Source: Streptomyces iconiensis (GTDB taxonomy: Bacteria; Actinomycetota; Actinomycetes; Streptomycetales; Streptomycetaceae). Taken from it: 64,000 bases of DNA. This document shows positions 44,872 to 54,166 of this stretch, one piece after another. Under the pieces are notes generated by a model. It saw only the letters and a list, made by a program, of their open reading frames with translations, was not told the DNA's origin and searched no databases. The DNA lies in the NCBI RefSeq assembly GCF_028657195.3, contig NZ_JANCPR020000034.1:40759-104758 (forward strand), written 5' to 3'. Position 1 is the stretch's first letter. Every line of letters starts with the position of its first letter. Both the position numbers and the translations under genes were made by a program.

Positions 44872-46683
44872 GTGAGCCAATTGACGCACCGTGGCCCGTC
44901 GTTGTCCCCAGGGCGCAGCGACCACCGTCCCCTGCCCCTCACCACCGGCTGGTTGCTGGGTGGTGCCCTCGCCGCCGGGCTGGGGCTCGGCGCGTTCGCC
45001 GTCGTCGTCCTGCTGCTGTGGACCGTCTCTCCGTACCCCGACAGTGGGGCCGACGGGGCGCTCCACTTCGCCGCCGACCTGTGGCTGCTCGCGCACGGGA
45101 CCCAGCTCGTGCGGACGGAGACCCTGTCGGGTGTGCCCGCGCCTCTCGGGATCACCCCGATGATGCTGACCGTGGTGCCCGTGTGGTTGCTGTGCCGTGC
45201 CGTACGGGAGGGGCTGGACGCGCGCGTGGAGGCGGGCGGCGACCAGAGTGCCTTCACCGTTGCCGGATGGGTGGCGGGCGGCTATCTGCTGGTCGGTGCC
45301 GCGGCCATCGCCTACGCGCGGAGCGGCCCGATCCAGGTCGACGGGCTGAACGCCGCCTGGCATCTGCCGCTCGCCGTGCTGTGTGTGACGGGAGGGTGCG
45401 CGGGACTCGTATACGGCCGGTCCCCGCTGTCCGCGTTCGCGTCGCTGCCCTCCTCGCTGCTCGCCGAGCCGAAGGCCCGCCGCCTCCTGCGGGCGCTCGC
45501 GCGCGAACGCATCGCCGTCGCCGTCCGTGCGGCGAGCGCGGCCGTCGTCGTGCTGTGCGGCGGGGGCGCGCTCCTGCTCACGGGCGCCGTCGTATGGCAT
45601 GCGAACGCCGTACGGGAAGCGTTCCCGCAGCTCACGGGCAGCGCCTCGGGCCAGTTCGCGATGCTGCTGCTCGCCATCGCGCTGTTGCCCAACGCCGTCG
45701 TATGGGCGACGTCCTACGGGCTGGGCACCGGCTTCACGCTCGGAGGCGGCAGCGTCGTCGGCCCCGTCGTCGCGGACGGCTACCCGCCGCTGCCGCCCTT
45801 CCCGCTGCTGGCAGCCGTGCCCGACGAGGGGCCGGGCGGGGTGGTGGTGTGGTGCCTGGCAGGTATGGCGCCGCTGGCGGGGGGCGCGGTGTGCGGCTGG
45901 TGGGTGGGGCGTTCCGAGGTCGCGCTCGGAGGCCCGAACGGTACGGGTTACGGCTGGCGCCGCATCCTCAACACGGTGCTGCTCGCCGCCCTGTTGTGCG
46001 GTGCCGTCCTGGCGCTGTTCGCGGCGTGCGCGGGCGGCGGGCTCGGGGCGCAGGCGCTCGGGCACCTGGGCCCGTACTGGTGGGAGACGGGCGGCGCTGC
46101 CTTCGCCTGGGCTTTCGTGGTGGGCACACCCATGGCGTTCTGGGTGCGGTGGTGGAGGCTGCACACCGACCGCATGGCGATCGCCGCAGCGCGGGAGGCG
46201 GCCTCGGTGGAAGAGCACGGACTCGGCGAGGAGTGGCACAGCGACGAGTCGCGGCGTGTGCGCTGGTCCGCGATGAAGGCCGCCTCGGGCGGCCTCATGC
46301 CGCCGTTCGACCCGGACGAACCGCTGCCCGCACCCGTGCGAGAGCAGACCCCCGAGCGGACATCCGGGCGATCGCCCGAGCGGGCGGCGCCGGCGCGCAC
46401 ACCGGAACAGGTGCCGGAGGACGCAGAGGCAGGCCCCGACAGCCCTGAGCCCGAGCCCGACGGTGCGGAACGGAGTACGGAGGAAGAAGGCGGCGGCGCA
46501 GGGCACACAGGGGGTACGGGAAGCGCGAACCGCGCTGCTACGGAGCACGCGGACCCTGCCGACCCTGCCGGGGCCACCGGCGGAACCAGCGGGAGCGGAA
46601 CAGCCCCCGAGTCCGGGGGCGGTGGGTCAGAGGACGACGGGCGCGAGGGCAACGGGGACGCGGGAACCCCCCGCACCTCGTAG
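44872..46683 (+). CDS. DUF6350-family polytopic membrane protein
   Basis: The 603-residue product has about nine membrane helices (for example LAAGLGLGAFAVVVLLLWTV and LLLAIALLPNAVVWATSYGL) and the conserved TLSGVPAPLGITPMMLTVVP segment characteristic of the actinobacterial DUF6350 proteins, often found next to purN/purH and sometimes labelled PerM-like. The last ~150 residues are an acidic Pro/Glu/Gly-rich cytoplasmic tail. The GTG at 44872 (VSQLTHRGPSLS) is preferred; no ribosome site is present, and an AGCAT sequence just upstream may be the -10 of a leaderless mRNA. An ATG at 44821 in frame is the alternative. It is divergent from the sigma-like gene. Confidence 0.85.
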   Translation: MSQLTHRGPSLSPGRSDHRPLPLTTGWLLGGALAAGLGLGAFAVVVLLLWTVSPYPDSGADGALHFAADLWLLAHGTQLVRTETLSGVPAPLGITPMMLTVVPVWLLCRAVREGLDARVEAGGDQSAFTVAGWVAGGYLLVGAAAIAYARSGPIQVDGLNAAWHLPLAVLCVTGGCAGLVYGRSPLSAFASLPSSLLAEPKARRLLRALARERIAVAVRAASAAVVVLCGGGALLLTGAVVWHANAVREAFPQLTGSASGQFAMLLLAIALLPNAVVWATSYGLGTGFTLGGGSVVGPVVADGYPPLPPFPLLAAVPDEGPGGVVVWCLAGMAPLAGGAVCGWWVGRSEVALGGPNGTGYGWRRILNTVLLAALLCGAVLALFAACAGGGLGAQALGHLGPYWWETGGAAFAWAFVVGTPMAFWVRWWRLHTDRMAIAAAREAASVEEHGLGEEWHSDESRRVRWSAMKAASGGLMPPFDPDEPLPAPVREQTPERTSGRSPERAAPARTPEQVPEDAEAGPDSPEPEPDGAERSTEEEGGGAGHTGGTGSANRAATEHADPADPAGATGGTSGSGTAPESGGGGSEDDGREGNGDAGTPRTS

Positions 46684-46841
46684 CGCTCGCGCACGCACCT
46701 CGTAGCAGGGCGGCCCCGCACCCGCGGCTCGTAGCGGACGTGCGCACGCTCGCGCACGGGTCCCGTAACGAACGGCCGCGCACCCATCGGCGTCCACCGT
46801 CATCGGCGTCCACCGTCCACCGCCCCCTGCCCCCAGAGACG

Positions 46842-46891
46842 GAGGGTCAGGTGCGGCTCTTCAGGAGAGGGTCAGGTGCGGCTCTCCAGGA
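46842..46891. repeat. 25-bp tandem duplication covering a gene's stop codon
   Basis: The unit GAGGGTCAGGTGCGGCTCT followed by TCAGGA or CCAGGA occurs at 46842-46866 and 46867-46891 with one mismatch. The second copy contains the stop (TCA at 46872-46874, minus strand) and last codons of the membrane protein gene. Just before it, at about 46795-46818, CATCGGCGTCCACCGT is also repeated twice. Confidence 0.85.
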
Positions 46892-47834
46892 ATGGACGCA
46901 GCTCTTCCGGAAGGTGGTTCTTGCAGTCCTCACGGCTGGACTGGGTGAGCGCGTCTTCCTGACACGTGTAGTAGTCCTTGTAGACGGACTGGAACGTGAA
47001 CGTCGCCGCCACGAGCGCCAGGGTCAGACCTGCCGTGACGATGCCGCCGATGGCCGCCGTCTTCTTCGCCTTCGCCGCCTGCTCCGGAGTCACCGTCAGC
47101 GGGATCTGCGGCTTGTTCTCGGGCGAGGGTGTCTCGGCCACCCCCTCGCGCGTACGGTCCGTGCCCGCGACGTCCTCGGCCGTCGCGCGCGTGCCGCGGC
47201 TCTTGGAGCGGCGGCCACCCGGGCGGGAACCGGAGGAGGAAGCGGACTTCGGCGGTTTGCCGCGCAGCGCGCTGATGCCCCAGTACAAGGACAGTGCCCC
47301 GAGCAGCAGGGCGACCTGCGGCAGGCTGAGGAGCGCGAAGAAGAGGCCCCAGATACCGGCGTGTAGCGCGTAGCGCGCGTGGCGCTGGAGCGGGTCGGTG
47401 GGGTCCCAGCGCATGCCGCGCTGACCACCGGGGCCGCCCTGACCTCCCCCTCCGTGGCCTCCGGGGCCGCCGTTGTTCCCGTTGCCGCCGTTTCCTGGCC
47501 GGCCGCCGAAGCCACCGCTCTGCCTGCCGGGCTGGCGGCTGCTCCACTGGCTGCCCCACCGCGACGGCTTGCCCTCGCTCCCGGAGTCAGAACCCGACCC
47601 CGAGTCAGAACCGGAACCCGAATCCGAACCCGCGTCAGAACCGGAATGCGAACCGGAACCCGGTCCCTGGCCGCCGTCGAAGCCCGAACCCGACTCAGAG
47701 CCCGCATCCCCGTTGCCCGAGGTCCGGCGCGGCTCCCACGGCTGGTCCGGCTGCCCCTCCGGCGGTGGCGCGAAGGGATTGTCCTCGCGAGAGGGGCTGT
47801 CGGAGGAAGCCGCACGGCGGCGTCGGTCGGTCAT
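46872..47834 (-). CDS. Membrane protein with disordered N terminus, unknown
   Basis: The 320-residue protein starts with ~155 disordered residues (DNPFAPPPEG, then a Ser-Gly-Asp run around residues 45-90 and a Gly/Asn/Gln-rich segment), followed by a membrane hairpin (HAGIWGLFFALLSLPQVALL and LLGALSLYWGISALRG), a basic linker and a third helix (IGGIVTAGLTLALVAATFTF). The outside tail carries two cysteines (YTCQEDALTQSSREDCKNHL) likely to be disulfide-linked. The ATG at 47834 follows AAGGAAG. It lies divergent to purN. I know no function. The 3' end has been duplicated (46842-46891). Confidence 0.85.
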   Translation of the reverse strand: MTDRRRRAASSDSPSREDNPFAPPPEGQPDQPWEPRRTSGNGDAGSESGSGFDGGQGPGSGSHSGSDAGSDSGSGSDSGSGSDSGSEGKPSRWGSQWSSRQPGRQSGGFGGRPGNGGNGNNGGPGGHGGGGQGGPGGQRGMRWDPTDPLQRHARYALHAGIWGLFFALLSLPQVALLLGALSLYWGISALRGKPPKSASSSGSRPGGRRSKSRGTRATAEDVAGTDRTREGVAETPSPENKPQIPLTVTPEQAAKAKKTAAIGGIVTAGLTLALVAATFTFQSVYKDYYTCQEDALTQSSREDCKNHLPEELRPFLESRT

Positions 47835-48063
47835 CAGGTGTGTGTCTTCCTTGTCGCTTCCGCGTCGCTTCCACGGCACTTCGGCCCGTACAGAGCCGTG
47901 TCCCTGACGCTACCTTCCGCATGCGCCCCCGTCCCGTGGGGGCTGTCTGGAGTGCCGGTATCGTTGTCGACGGTCGGACGCTTCGTAGAGTTCCCCGGAA
48001 TCTTCCGGTCCACGGCTTGTGCGACCGCACAATCCCGTCTCCCCCGCGAGAGAGAGCCCCGTC

Positions 48064-48726
48064 GTGGCCGCGCAGTCCTTCCGTCCCGTCCAGCAGGCGC
48101 GTCTCGTGGTCCTGGTGTCCGGCTCGGGCACGAACCTCCAGGCGCTGCTCGACGCCGTGGCCGCTTCGCCGGGGGAGGCCCCGTACGAAATCGTCGCCGT
48201 CGGCGCGGACAGGAACGGCATCGAGGGCCTGGAGCGTGCCGAACGGGCCGGGATCCCCACGTTCGTATGCCGTGTCAAGGACTTCGCCACGCGCGAGGAG
48301 TGGGATGCGGCGCTGACGGCGGCCACGGCGGCACACGCGCCTGACCTGGTGGTCTCGGCGGGCTTCATGAAGGTCGTCGGCAAGGAGTTCCTGACCCGCT
48401 TCGGCGGGCGGTTCATCAATACGCACCCCGCGCTGCTTCCCAGCTTTCCCGGTGCCCACGGCGTACGTGACGCGCTCGCGTACGGCGCCAAGGTGACCGG
48501 GTGCACCGTCCACTTCGTCGACGACGGCGTCGACACAGGGCCCGTGATCGCGCAGCGCGCCGTCGAGGTCCTGGAGGAGGACCACACCGACGAGGGTGCC
48601 GCTCTGCACGAGCGGATCAAGGAAGTCGAACGACGGCTGCTCGTGGAGGTCGTGGGCCGTCTCGCCCGCGACGGCTACCGCATCGAGGGGCCGAACAGGA
48701 GAAGGGTACGACTGGGTCATGAGTGA
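48064..48726 (+). CDS. purN: Phosphoribosylglycinamide formyltransferase
   Basis: The 220-residue folate-dependent enzyme has VLVSGSGTNLQALLDA at the N terminus and the catalytic Asn/His/Asp set in FINTHPALLPSFPG and VDDGVDTGPVIAQ. It transfers a formyl group to GAR in purine synthesis. The GTG at 48064 follows GAGAGAG. It overlaps purH by eight bases, giving a coupled purNH operon. Confidence 0.97.
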   Translation: MAAQSFRPVQQARLVVLVSGSGTNLQALLDAVAASPGEAPYEIVAVGADRNGIEGLERAERAGIPTFVCRVKDFATREEWDAALTAATAAHAPDLVVSAGFMKVVGKEFLTRFGGRFINTHPALLPSFPGAHGVRDALAYGAKVTGCTVHFVDDGVDTGPVIAQRAVEVLEEDHTDEGAALHERIKEVERRLLVEVVGRLARDGYRIEGPNRRRVRLGHE

Positions 48727-50305
48727 GACTGCCGGTACCGGCGCCAAGCGGCCGATCCGCCGCGCGCTGATCAGCGTGTACGACAAGACCGGCCTGGAAG
48801 GGCTGGCACAGGGGCTGCACGCGGCGGGCGTTCAGCTCGTCTCGACCGGTTCGACCGCGAAGAAGATCGCGGCTGCCGGAATCCCGGTCACCGCCGTCGA
48901 GGAGCTGACGGGCTTCCCTGAGTGCCTGGACGGACGGGTCAAGACCCTCCATCCGCGTGTGCACGCGGGGATCCTCGCCGACCAGCGGCTGGAGGCGCAC
49001 CGCGAACAGCTCGCCGAGCTGGGCGTGGAGGCGTTCGAGCTGGTCGTCGTCAACCTCTACCCGTTCGAGGCGACGGTCGCCTCGGGAGCCTCGTCCGACG
49101 AGTGCGTCGAGCAGATCGACATCGGCGGCCCCTCGATGGTCCGCGCGGCGGCCAAGAACCACCCCTCGGTAGCGGTCGTGGTCAACCCCGACCGCTACGG
49201 AGACGTGCTCCAGGCCGCCGAGGACGGCGGCTTCGACCTGATGGCGCGCAAGAAGCTCGCGGCAGAGGCGTTCCAGCACACCGCCGCCTACGACGTGGCG
49301 GTCGCCGGATGGTTCGCGGGTGAGTACACCGAAGAGCCCGCGGAAGGCACGGGGGGCGCTGAGTTCCCCGGGTTTCTCGGCGTGACCTTCACCCGTAAGA
49401 ACGTGCTGCGCTACGGCGAGAACCCGCACCAGCCCGCCGCGCTCTACGCGTCCGGCAGCGGTGGCCTCGCCGGCGCCGAGCAGTTGCACGGCAAGGAGAT
49501 GTCGTACAACAACTACGTCGACACCGAGGCAGCGCGGCGCGCGGCCTACGATCACGACGGGCCGTGCGTCGCCATCATCAAGCACACCAACCCCTGTGGT
49601 ATCGCGGTCGGTTCGGATGTCGCCGAGGCGCACCGCAAGGCGCACGCGAGCGACCCGCTGTCCGCCTATGGCGGCGTCATCGCCGTCAACCAGCAGGTGT
49701 CGGTGGCGATGGCCGAGCAGGTCGCCGGCATCTTCACGGAGGTCGTCGTCGCGCCCTCGTACGAGGAAGGCGCCGTGGAGGTCCTCTCCCGTAAGAAGAA
49801 CATCCGGGTGCTGCGCTGCCCCGAAGCACCGCGGGCGCACACCGAGTTCAGGCCGATCGACGGTGGCGGCCTCGCGCAGGTCAAGGACGCCTTCCAGGCG
49901 GAGGGCGACGATCCGGCCAACTGGCGGCTCGCCGCGGGCACCGCGCTGCCGGACGACGAGCTGGCCGAGCTGGTGTTCGCCTGGCGCGCGTGCCGCGCGG
50001 TGAAGTCCAACGCCATCCTGCTGGCCAAGGACCGCGCGACCGTCGGCGTCGGCATGGGCCAGGTCAACCGCGTCGACTCCGCGCGCCTGGCGGTGCAGCG
50101 TGCGGGAGAGGAGCGCGCACGGGGGTCGTACGCCGCCTCCGACGCGTTCTTCCCCTTCCCCGACGGCCTTGAGGTACTGACCGAGGCCGGGGTCAAGGCC
50201 GTGGTGCAGCCCGGCGGTTCGGTCCGCGACGACCAGGTGATCGAGGCAGCGGCGGCGGCCGGAGTGACGATGTACCTCACGGGGACACGGCACTTCTTCC
50301 ACTAG
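48719..50305 (+). CDS. purH: Bifunctional AICAR formyltransferase/IMP cyclohydrolase
   Basis: The 528-residue protein has the N-terminal IMP cyclohydrolase (MGS-like) domain (RRALISVYDKTGLEGLAQGL; VKTLHPRVHAGIL) and the C-terminal transformylase with the K-H-x-N-P-C-G motif in IIKHTNPCGIAVGSD and a final MYLTGTRHFFH. It performs the last two steps to IMP. The ATG at 48719 lies inside the end of purN. Usual family length. Confidence 0.97.
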   Translation: MSETAGTGAKRPIRRALISVYDKTGLEGLAQGLHAAGVQLVSTGSTAKKIAAAGIPVTAVEELTGFPECLDGRVKTLHPRVHAGILADQRLEAHREQLAELGVEAFELVVVNLYPFEATVASGASSDECVEQIDIGGPSMVRAAAKNHPSVAVVVNPDRYGDVLQAAEDGGFDLMARKKLAAEAFQHTAAYDVAVAGWFAGEYTEEPAEGTGGAEFPGFLGVTFTRKNVLRYGENPHQPAALYASGSGGLAGAEQLHGKEMSYNNYVDTEAARRAAYDHDGPCVAIIKHTNPCGIAVGSDVAEAHRKAHASDPLSAYGGVIAVNQQVSVAMAEQVAGIFTEVVVAPSYEEGAVEVLSRKKNIRVLRCPEAPRAHTEFRPIDGGGLAQVKDAFQAEGDDPANWRLAAGTALPDDELAELVFAWRACRAVKSNAILLAKDRATVGVGMGQVNRVDSARLAVQRAGEERARGSYAASDAFFPFPDGLEVLTEAGVKAVVQPGGSVRDDQVIEAAAAAGVTMYLTGTRHFFH

Positions 50306-50526
50306 AGGCTGGGAGCGCTGCTGCCGCGGGACCCGCTGTTACGGGGCTGCTGTTACGGGAGCCGCCGCCCACGGGGAGGGCCGCACGGCGCACGCCTGTG
50401 CCCCGGCGAATGAGGCCGGGGCACAGGCGGAAGCGACGAGCGTCGAGCGGTGAACCGCGAACGGTGAACGGTGGGCAGCGGGTCGCCGGACGCCGTGGCG
50501 GGGGCTGCGCTGCCTTCCGAACCGCC

Positions 50527-51150
50527 TCAGAAGCGCGGGCGGTTGAACCACTGGCCCGCCGCGCTCAGCGAGCAGAAGATGATCGTCAGGATGGCCGTGG
50601 CCAGCCACAGCACGTACAGCAGCATGGCGCCGGGGCCGTATACGTCGTTGCTGCTGCTGGCGACACCGAGGAAGCCGAGCAGCGGCACCAGGCTGTTGAG
50701 GGACGCGGCGATGATGGCGGTGATCCGGGTTCCGGCGGCGCCCTTGCCGAACATGGAGGCGGGCACGATGTGCAGCGCTGCGAGCCCGCCGAGGATCAGG
50801 AAGAAGATCACTCCGACACCGGCGGCGCCGCCGCTGGCCCCGTCGAGGCCGGGCACCTCGTTCAGCCCGTCGGCGGCTGCGAGGAACCCGATGAGGCCGA
50901 TCACGCCGGCCAGTGCCCACAGCGAGCCGGCGACGAACAGCAGTACCCGGGCCGTGATCACGGCCCCCGGCATCCGCGCCACGTTCGGCGGCATCGGGCC
51001 GCCGGGGTACCCGGGTATGCCGCCCTGCTGGGGGTAGCCGTACATCGGTTGCGGGGGAGCCTGCTGGGGATAGCCGTATCCCGGCTGGCCCTGTGGGGGC
51101 GCCGCGTACGGGTTGTTGGGGTCCTGGCCTGGGGGCGGTGGGTAACTCAC
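50527..51150 (-). CDS. Membrane protein with Pro/Gly/Tyr/Gln-rich N terminus
   Basis: The 207-residue product begins VSYPPPPGQDPNNPYAAPPQ and has ~60 residues of PQQ/GYGYP repeats, then four membrane helices (VLLFVAGSLWALAGVIGLIG; VGVIFFLILGGLAALHIVPA; IIAASLNSLVPLLGFLGVAS; LLYVLWLATAILTIIFCSLS). This layout is widespread in actinobacteria and of unknown function. The GTG at 51150 follows GGAGGAAC. It is convergent with purH. Confidence 0.88.
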   Translation of the reverse strand: MSYPPPPGQDPNNPYAAPPQGQPGYGYPQQAPPQPMYGYPQQGGIPGYPGGPMPPNVARMPGAVITARVLLFVAGSLWALAGVIGLIGFLAAADGLNEVPGLDGASGGAAGVGVIFFLILGGLAALHIVPASMFGKGAAGTRITAIIAASLNSLVPLLGFLGVASSSNDVYGPGAMLLYVLWLATAILTIIFCSLSAAGQWFNRPRF

Positions 51151-51382
51151 GCTGTTCCTCCGAGCGGTGTCGAGGGGGACGGTCGGACATGGGAGCTCCG
51201 GAGAAACACACGTCCGGTCCTGCATGGACACCGACTCCCCCGGTTCGGCGCCGTACCGCCCGCCCTCCGTGACCTGACGGCGCCTTTGCCCAATGTTGGT
51301 GTCGGCGTGTCGCGCTGTCCAGCCGGGTTTCTCGACCGTGGCGAATCCGCAACGCACCGTGAGGGACTCCGGTGACCGTCCG

Positions 51383-52276
51383 TCAGACCAACTGCCCGTC
51401 CAGCACGCGGAGATGGTCCTCGCGCACCAGATCGAAGCGGAGCGCGTGCGCTACGAGGGATTCGCGTAAGGCATCGTCCGCGAACCTCCCGTCCGGCCGT
51501 GCGCCCGGTGGGTTGCCCGGCGGGGGCAGCCGCAGCTTCAGGCCCAGGTAGTCGATGTTCCATGCGACGGCTGCGGGCTTCACCCCTGGCCAGACGGGCC
51601 GCAGCCGGCCGACCAACTGCTCCACGGTGGGAGACGTCGCACAGGAGCCACCGCGCAGCCTCGGCTCGCACAGCGCCGCCAGTACGAGGAAGTACCGGCG
51701 GGTGCGGTCCAGCGGAAAGGCCAGCGGGGACGGGTCGTCGGGCCCGACGTCCGCCTCCTCGCGCCACTCCCAGGGGCCCCGGTCCCCGGAGCTTCCTCCC
51801 CGGCCTCCCCGACCACGCGCACCGCTCCGGCCTCCCCGAACGCAGTCCTCCGCTCCGCCCGGCGTCCCCGGCCCCTCCGGGTGGCCGAGCCCTCCCGGGG
51901 ACTCGGGGTAGGCGAGGTAGTCGTGCCGGGGCGCCAGTACGTCGAATCCCGCGCTTCTGCCGTCGGCGCGCAGCGTCACCCGCGCGAACTCGAAGGGCAC
52001 CGGCGCGTCCGCCCGCCCCGGCGCGACCCTGATGCGCTCCCCGGCGCCCTCGGGGTTCCGTACGACATAGGTCTGGTCGCGGCTGAAGTTGGTGAGTATC
52101 CAGAAGGCGCGGGTCGCCGTGATCTCCCCGGCGGCGGGCGCGACTCCGGGGTGCGCGACGGTCAGTGCGGTGTCCGGAGGCGCCGTACGGCCGAAGCGCA
52201 GTGTCTGGCCCGGCTCCAGCCGGTGCTGTCCCTCGGGCTTCCGGCACCCGTCCGGGATGATGATCACGCTGAACAC
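51383..52276 (-). CDS. FHA-like domain protein with C-terminal helical domain
   Basis: The 297-residue protein starts with a beta-rich ~115-residue domain of FHA appearance (LRFGRTAPPDTALTVAHPGV as the G-R loop, then FWILTNFSRDQTYVV with the S/N loop). FHA domains bind phosphothreonine made by Ser/Thr kinases. A Gly/Arg/Glu linker (~residues 130-175) is followed by an ~85-residue helical domain (LDRTRRYFLVLAALCEPRLR, LVGRLRPVWPGVKPAAVAWN) that could be a winged helix. The start is GTG at 52276; no strong ribosome site. No kinase is adjacent, and the function is unknown. Confidence 0.8.
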   Translation of the reverse strand: MFSVIIIPDGCRKPEGQHRLEPGQTLRFGRTAPPDTALTVAHPGVAPAAGEITATRAFWILTNFSRDQTYVVRNPEGAGERIRVAPGRADAPVPFEFARVTLRADGRSAGFDVLAPRHDYLAYPESPGGLGHPEGPGTPGGAEDCVRGGRSGARGRGGRGGSSGDRGPWEWREEADVGPDDPSPLAFPLDRTRRYFLVLAALCEPRLRGGSCATSPTVEQLVGRLRPVWPGVKPAAVAWNIDYLGLKLRLPPPGNPPGARPDGRFADDALRESLVAHALRFDLVREDHLRVLDGQLV

Positions 52277-52463
52277 ATCCGCAGGATACTGACTCTCGGT
52301 CGCCCATCACAACGGAGAGTGAGAATGGCGGCGTCAGGCGCTGGCGGGCCGGGCGGGGCCGGGGCAGGACGAGTTGGGCCGAGGCGGACCGAGGTGGACC
52401 GAGGCGGGGCCCGGCGGGCCACCTGATTGGAGACCACGCGCGCGTATCCGGGAGGATGGGCCC

Positions 52464-53318
52464 ATGACCGCCCAGATTCTCGATGGCAAGGCCACCGCAG
52501 CCGCGATCAAGTCCGACCTCACCACGCGCGTCGAGGCGCTCAAGGCCCGGGGGCTCACACCCGGTCTGGGCACGCTGCTCGTCGGCGAGGACGTCGGCAG
52601 TCAGAAGTATGTCGCGGGCAAGCACCGCGACAGCCAGCAGATCGGCGTCAACTCCCTGCAGCGTGAACTCCCCGCCACGGCAACCCAGGAGGAGATCGAG
52701 GCGGTCGTCCGCGAGCTGAACGAGGACCCCTCCTGCACCGGTTACATCGTGCAGCTCCCGCTCCCTCGCGGTATCGACACCAACCGCGTGCTCGAACTCA
52801 TGGACCCGGACAAGGATGCGGACGGGCTCCACCCCACGAACCTCGGCCGCCTCGTCCTCAACCAGCCGGGGCCGCTGCCCTGCACCCCCGAGGGCATCCT
52901 CGTCCTGCTGCGCCGCTACGGCGTCGAGGTGAACGGCGCCCATGTCGTCGTCGTCGGACGCGGCGTCACAGCGGGGCGCCCGCTGCCGCTCCTGCTCACC
53001 CGTAAGTCCGAGAACGCGACCGTGACGCAGTGCCACACGGGCACCCGCGACCTGCCCGCGCTGCTGCGCCAGGCGGACATCGTCGTGGCCGCTGCCGGTG
53101 TGCCGCACCTCGTGAAGCCGGAGGACGTGCGGCCCGGTGCCGCTGTCCTCGATGTGGGGGTCAGCCGGGACGAGAACGGCAAGATCGTCGGCGATGTGCA
53201 CCCCGGTGTACGGGACGTCGCCGGATGGATCTCCCCCAACCCGGGCGGTGTCGGCCCCATGACCCGCGCTCAACTGCTGGTGAACGTGGTCGAGGCGGCC
53301 GAACGCTCCCTGGGCTGA
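52464..53318 (+). CDS. folD: Methylenetetrahydrofolate dehydrogenase/cyclohydrolase
   Basis: The 284-residue bifunctional enzyme interconverts 5,10-methylene-THF and 10-formyl-THF, the donor used by PurN and PurH nearby. It shows the catalytic Lys region YVAGKHRDSQQIGVNS, the QLPLPRGI motif, the NADP-binding VVVGRGVTAGRPLPLLL and the terminal signature PGGVGPMTRAQLL. The ATG at 52464 follows GGGAGGAT. Confidence 0.98.
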   Translation: MTAQILDGKATAAAIKSDLTTRVEALKARGLTPGLGTLLVGEDVGSQKYVAGKHRDSQQIGVNSLQRELPATATQEEIEAVVRELNEDPSCTGYIVQLPLPRGIDTNRVLELMDPDKDADGLHPTNLGRLVLNQPGPLPCTPEGILVLLRRYGVEVNGAHVVVVGRGVTAGRPLPLLLTRKSENATVTQCHTGTRDLPALLRQADIVVAAAGVPHLVKPEDVRPGAAVLDVGVSRDENGKIVGDVHPGVRDVAGWISPNPGGVGPMTRAQLLVNVVEAAERSLG

Positions 53319-53447
53319 GCGTTTTCCTCGCGGGGCGCACCCGGTCGACCGCGTCGGCCGGTCCGGACCGGCCCGGATCGGCCCGCGCCGGACCGAAGCC
53401 GACCGGTACTGAGCGGACTGGTCCAGGCGGGACGCGGGGGCGCATCA

Positions 53448-53485
53448 CCGGGGGCAGGTCGCACTACCGGGGGCAAGTCGCACTA
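53448..53485. repeat. 19-bp tandem repeat upstream of the DUF3017 gene
   Basis: CCGGGGGCAGGTCGCACTA (53448-53466) and CCGGGGGCAAGTCGCACTA (53467-53485) differ at one base. They end 15 bases before the start codon of the next gene, so the array forms most of its near 5' UTR or promoter. Confidence 0.85.
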
Positions 53486-53500
53486 ATGGAAGGAGCCCCG

Positions 53501-53914
53501 ATGAGTGGGGACAGGGCGGCGGAGCCGCGGAAGAAGTCGCGGAGGTTTCCCGCGCTCACACGGGACACCGCGCGCCCGGAGGGCGGCGGCAGGGCGATGG
53601 GCGGCGAGCACGCGGCGCCGTACCGGCAGTGGCCGCTGCTCGCCGTGTGCGCCGGTGTCGCGCTCGGCCTGCTGGTGACGGTGCTGCACTTCCGCGCGGG
53701 CACTCTCGTCATCGGTGCCTCGATGCTCGGCGGCGCCGCACTGCGCTGGTGGCTGCCGTCGGTCGGGATGCTCGCGGTGCGCTCGCGCTTCACCGACCTG
53801 CTGACCTACGGCCTGCTGGGGCTGGCGATCACGCTGCTGTCGATGATGGCCCAGCCGAGCCCCTGGCTCAGGCTCCCGTTCCTTGAGGACGTGGTGCACT
53901 TCTCGGTCCGCTGA
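53501..53914 (+). CDS. DUF3017-family membrane protein
   Basis: The 137-residue protein has a soluble N-terminal ~45 residues and three membrane helices (WPLLAVCAGVALGLLVTVLH; GTLVIGASMLGGAALRWWLP; LLTYGLLGLAITLLSMMAQP). DUF3017 proteins regularly follow folD in actinobacteria; no function is known. The ATG at 53501 follows AAGGAG. Confidence 0.88.
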   Translation: MSGDRAAEPRKKSRRFPALTRDTARPEGGGRAMGGEHAAPYRQWPLLAVCAGVALGLLVTVLHFRAGTLVIGASMLGGAALRWWLPSVGMLAVRSRFTDLLTYGLLGLAITLLSMMAQPSPWLRLPFLEDVVHFSVR

Positions 53915-54166
53915 CCGAGCCGGTTCGCTGACCGGGCCTGACCGTTGGCTGGTCGGTCCTGTCCGCCGCCGTCTCCTCCGTGTGCTCCCCCCGGCGCGTG
54001 CTACGGGCGCGTCACGAACCCGTGCCGGGATGGTGGTGTGCGGGAACCTCGTGCGCGCTGCGCGCATCGTCCATGACAAGAAGGCGTGCCGGTCTGTCCG
54101 GCCGGCTCACCCGCCGCACGCTGGAGGGTGCGACGCCTCGGGGGACGGACGAACGCGGGGTGGAAC

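Noticed and set aside
44833..46548. Long minus-strand frame opposite the DUF6350 gene
   Set aside because: Composition is Arg/Gly/Gln-rich noise; the plus frame has clean membrane helices and a family motif.
54086..54166. Upstream in-frame extension of the first XRE regulator
   Set aside because: The extension is Arg/Gly-rich and unlike its paralogues, which begin within a few residues of the helix-turn-helix as MVRWQALPDSLDP does.
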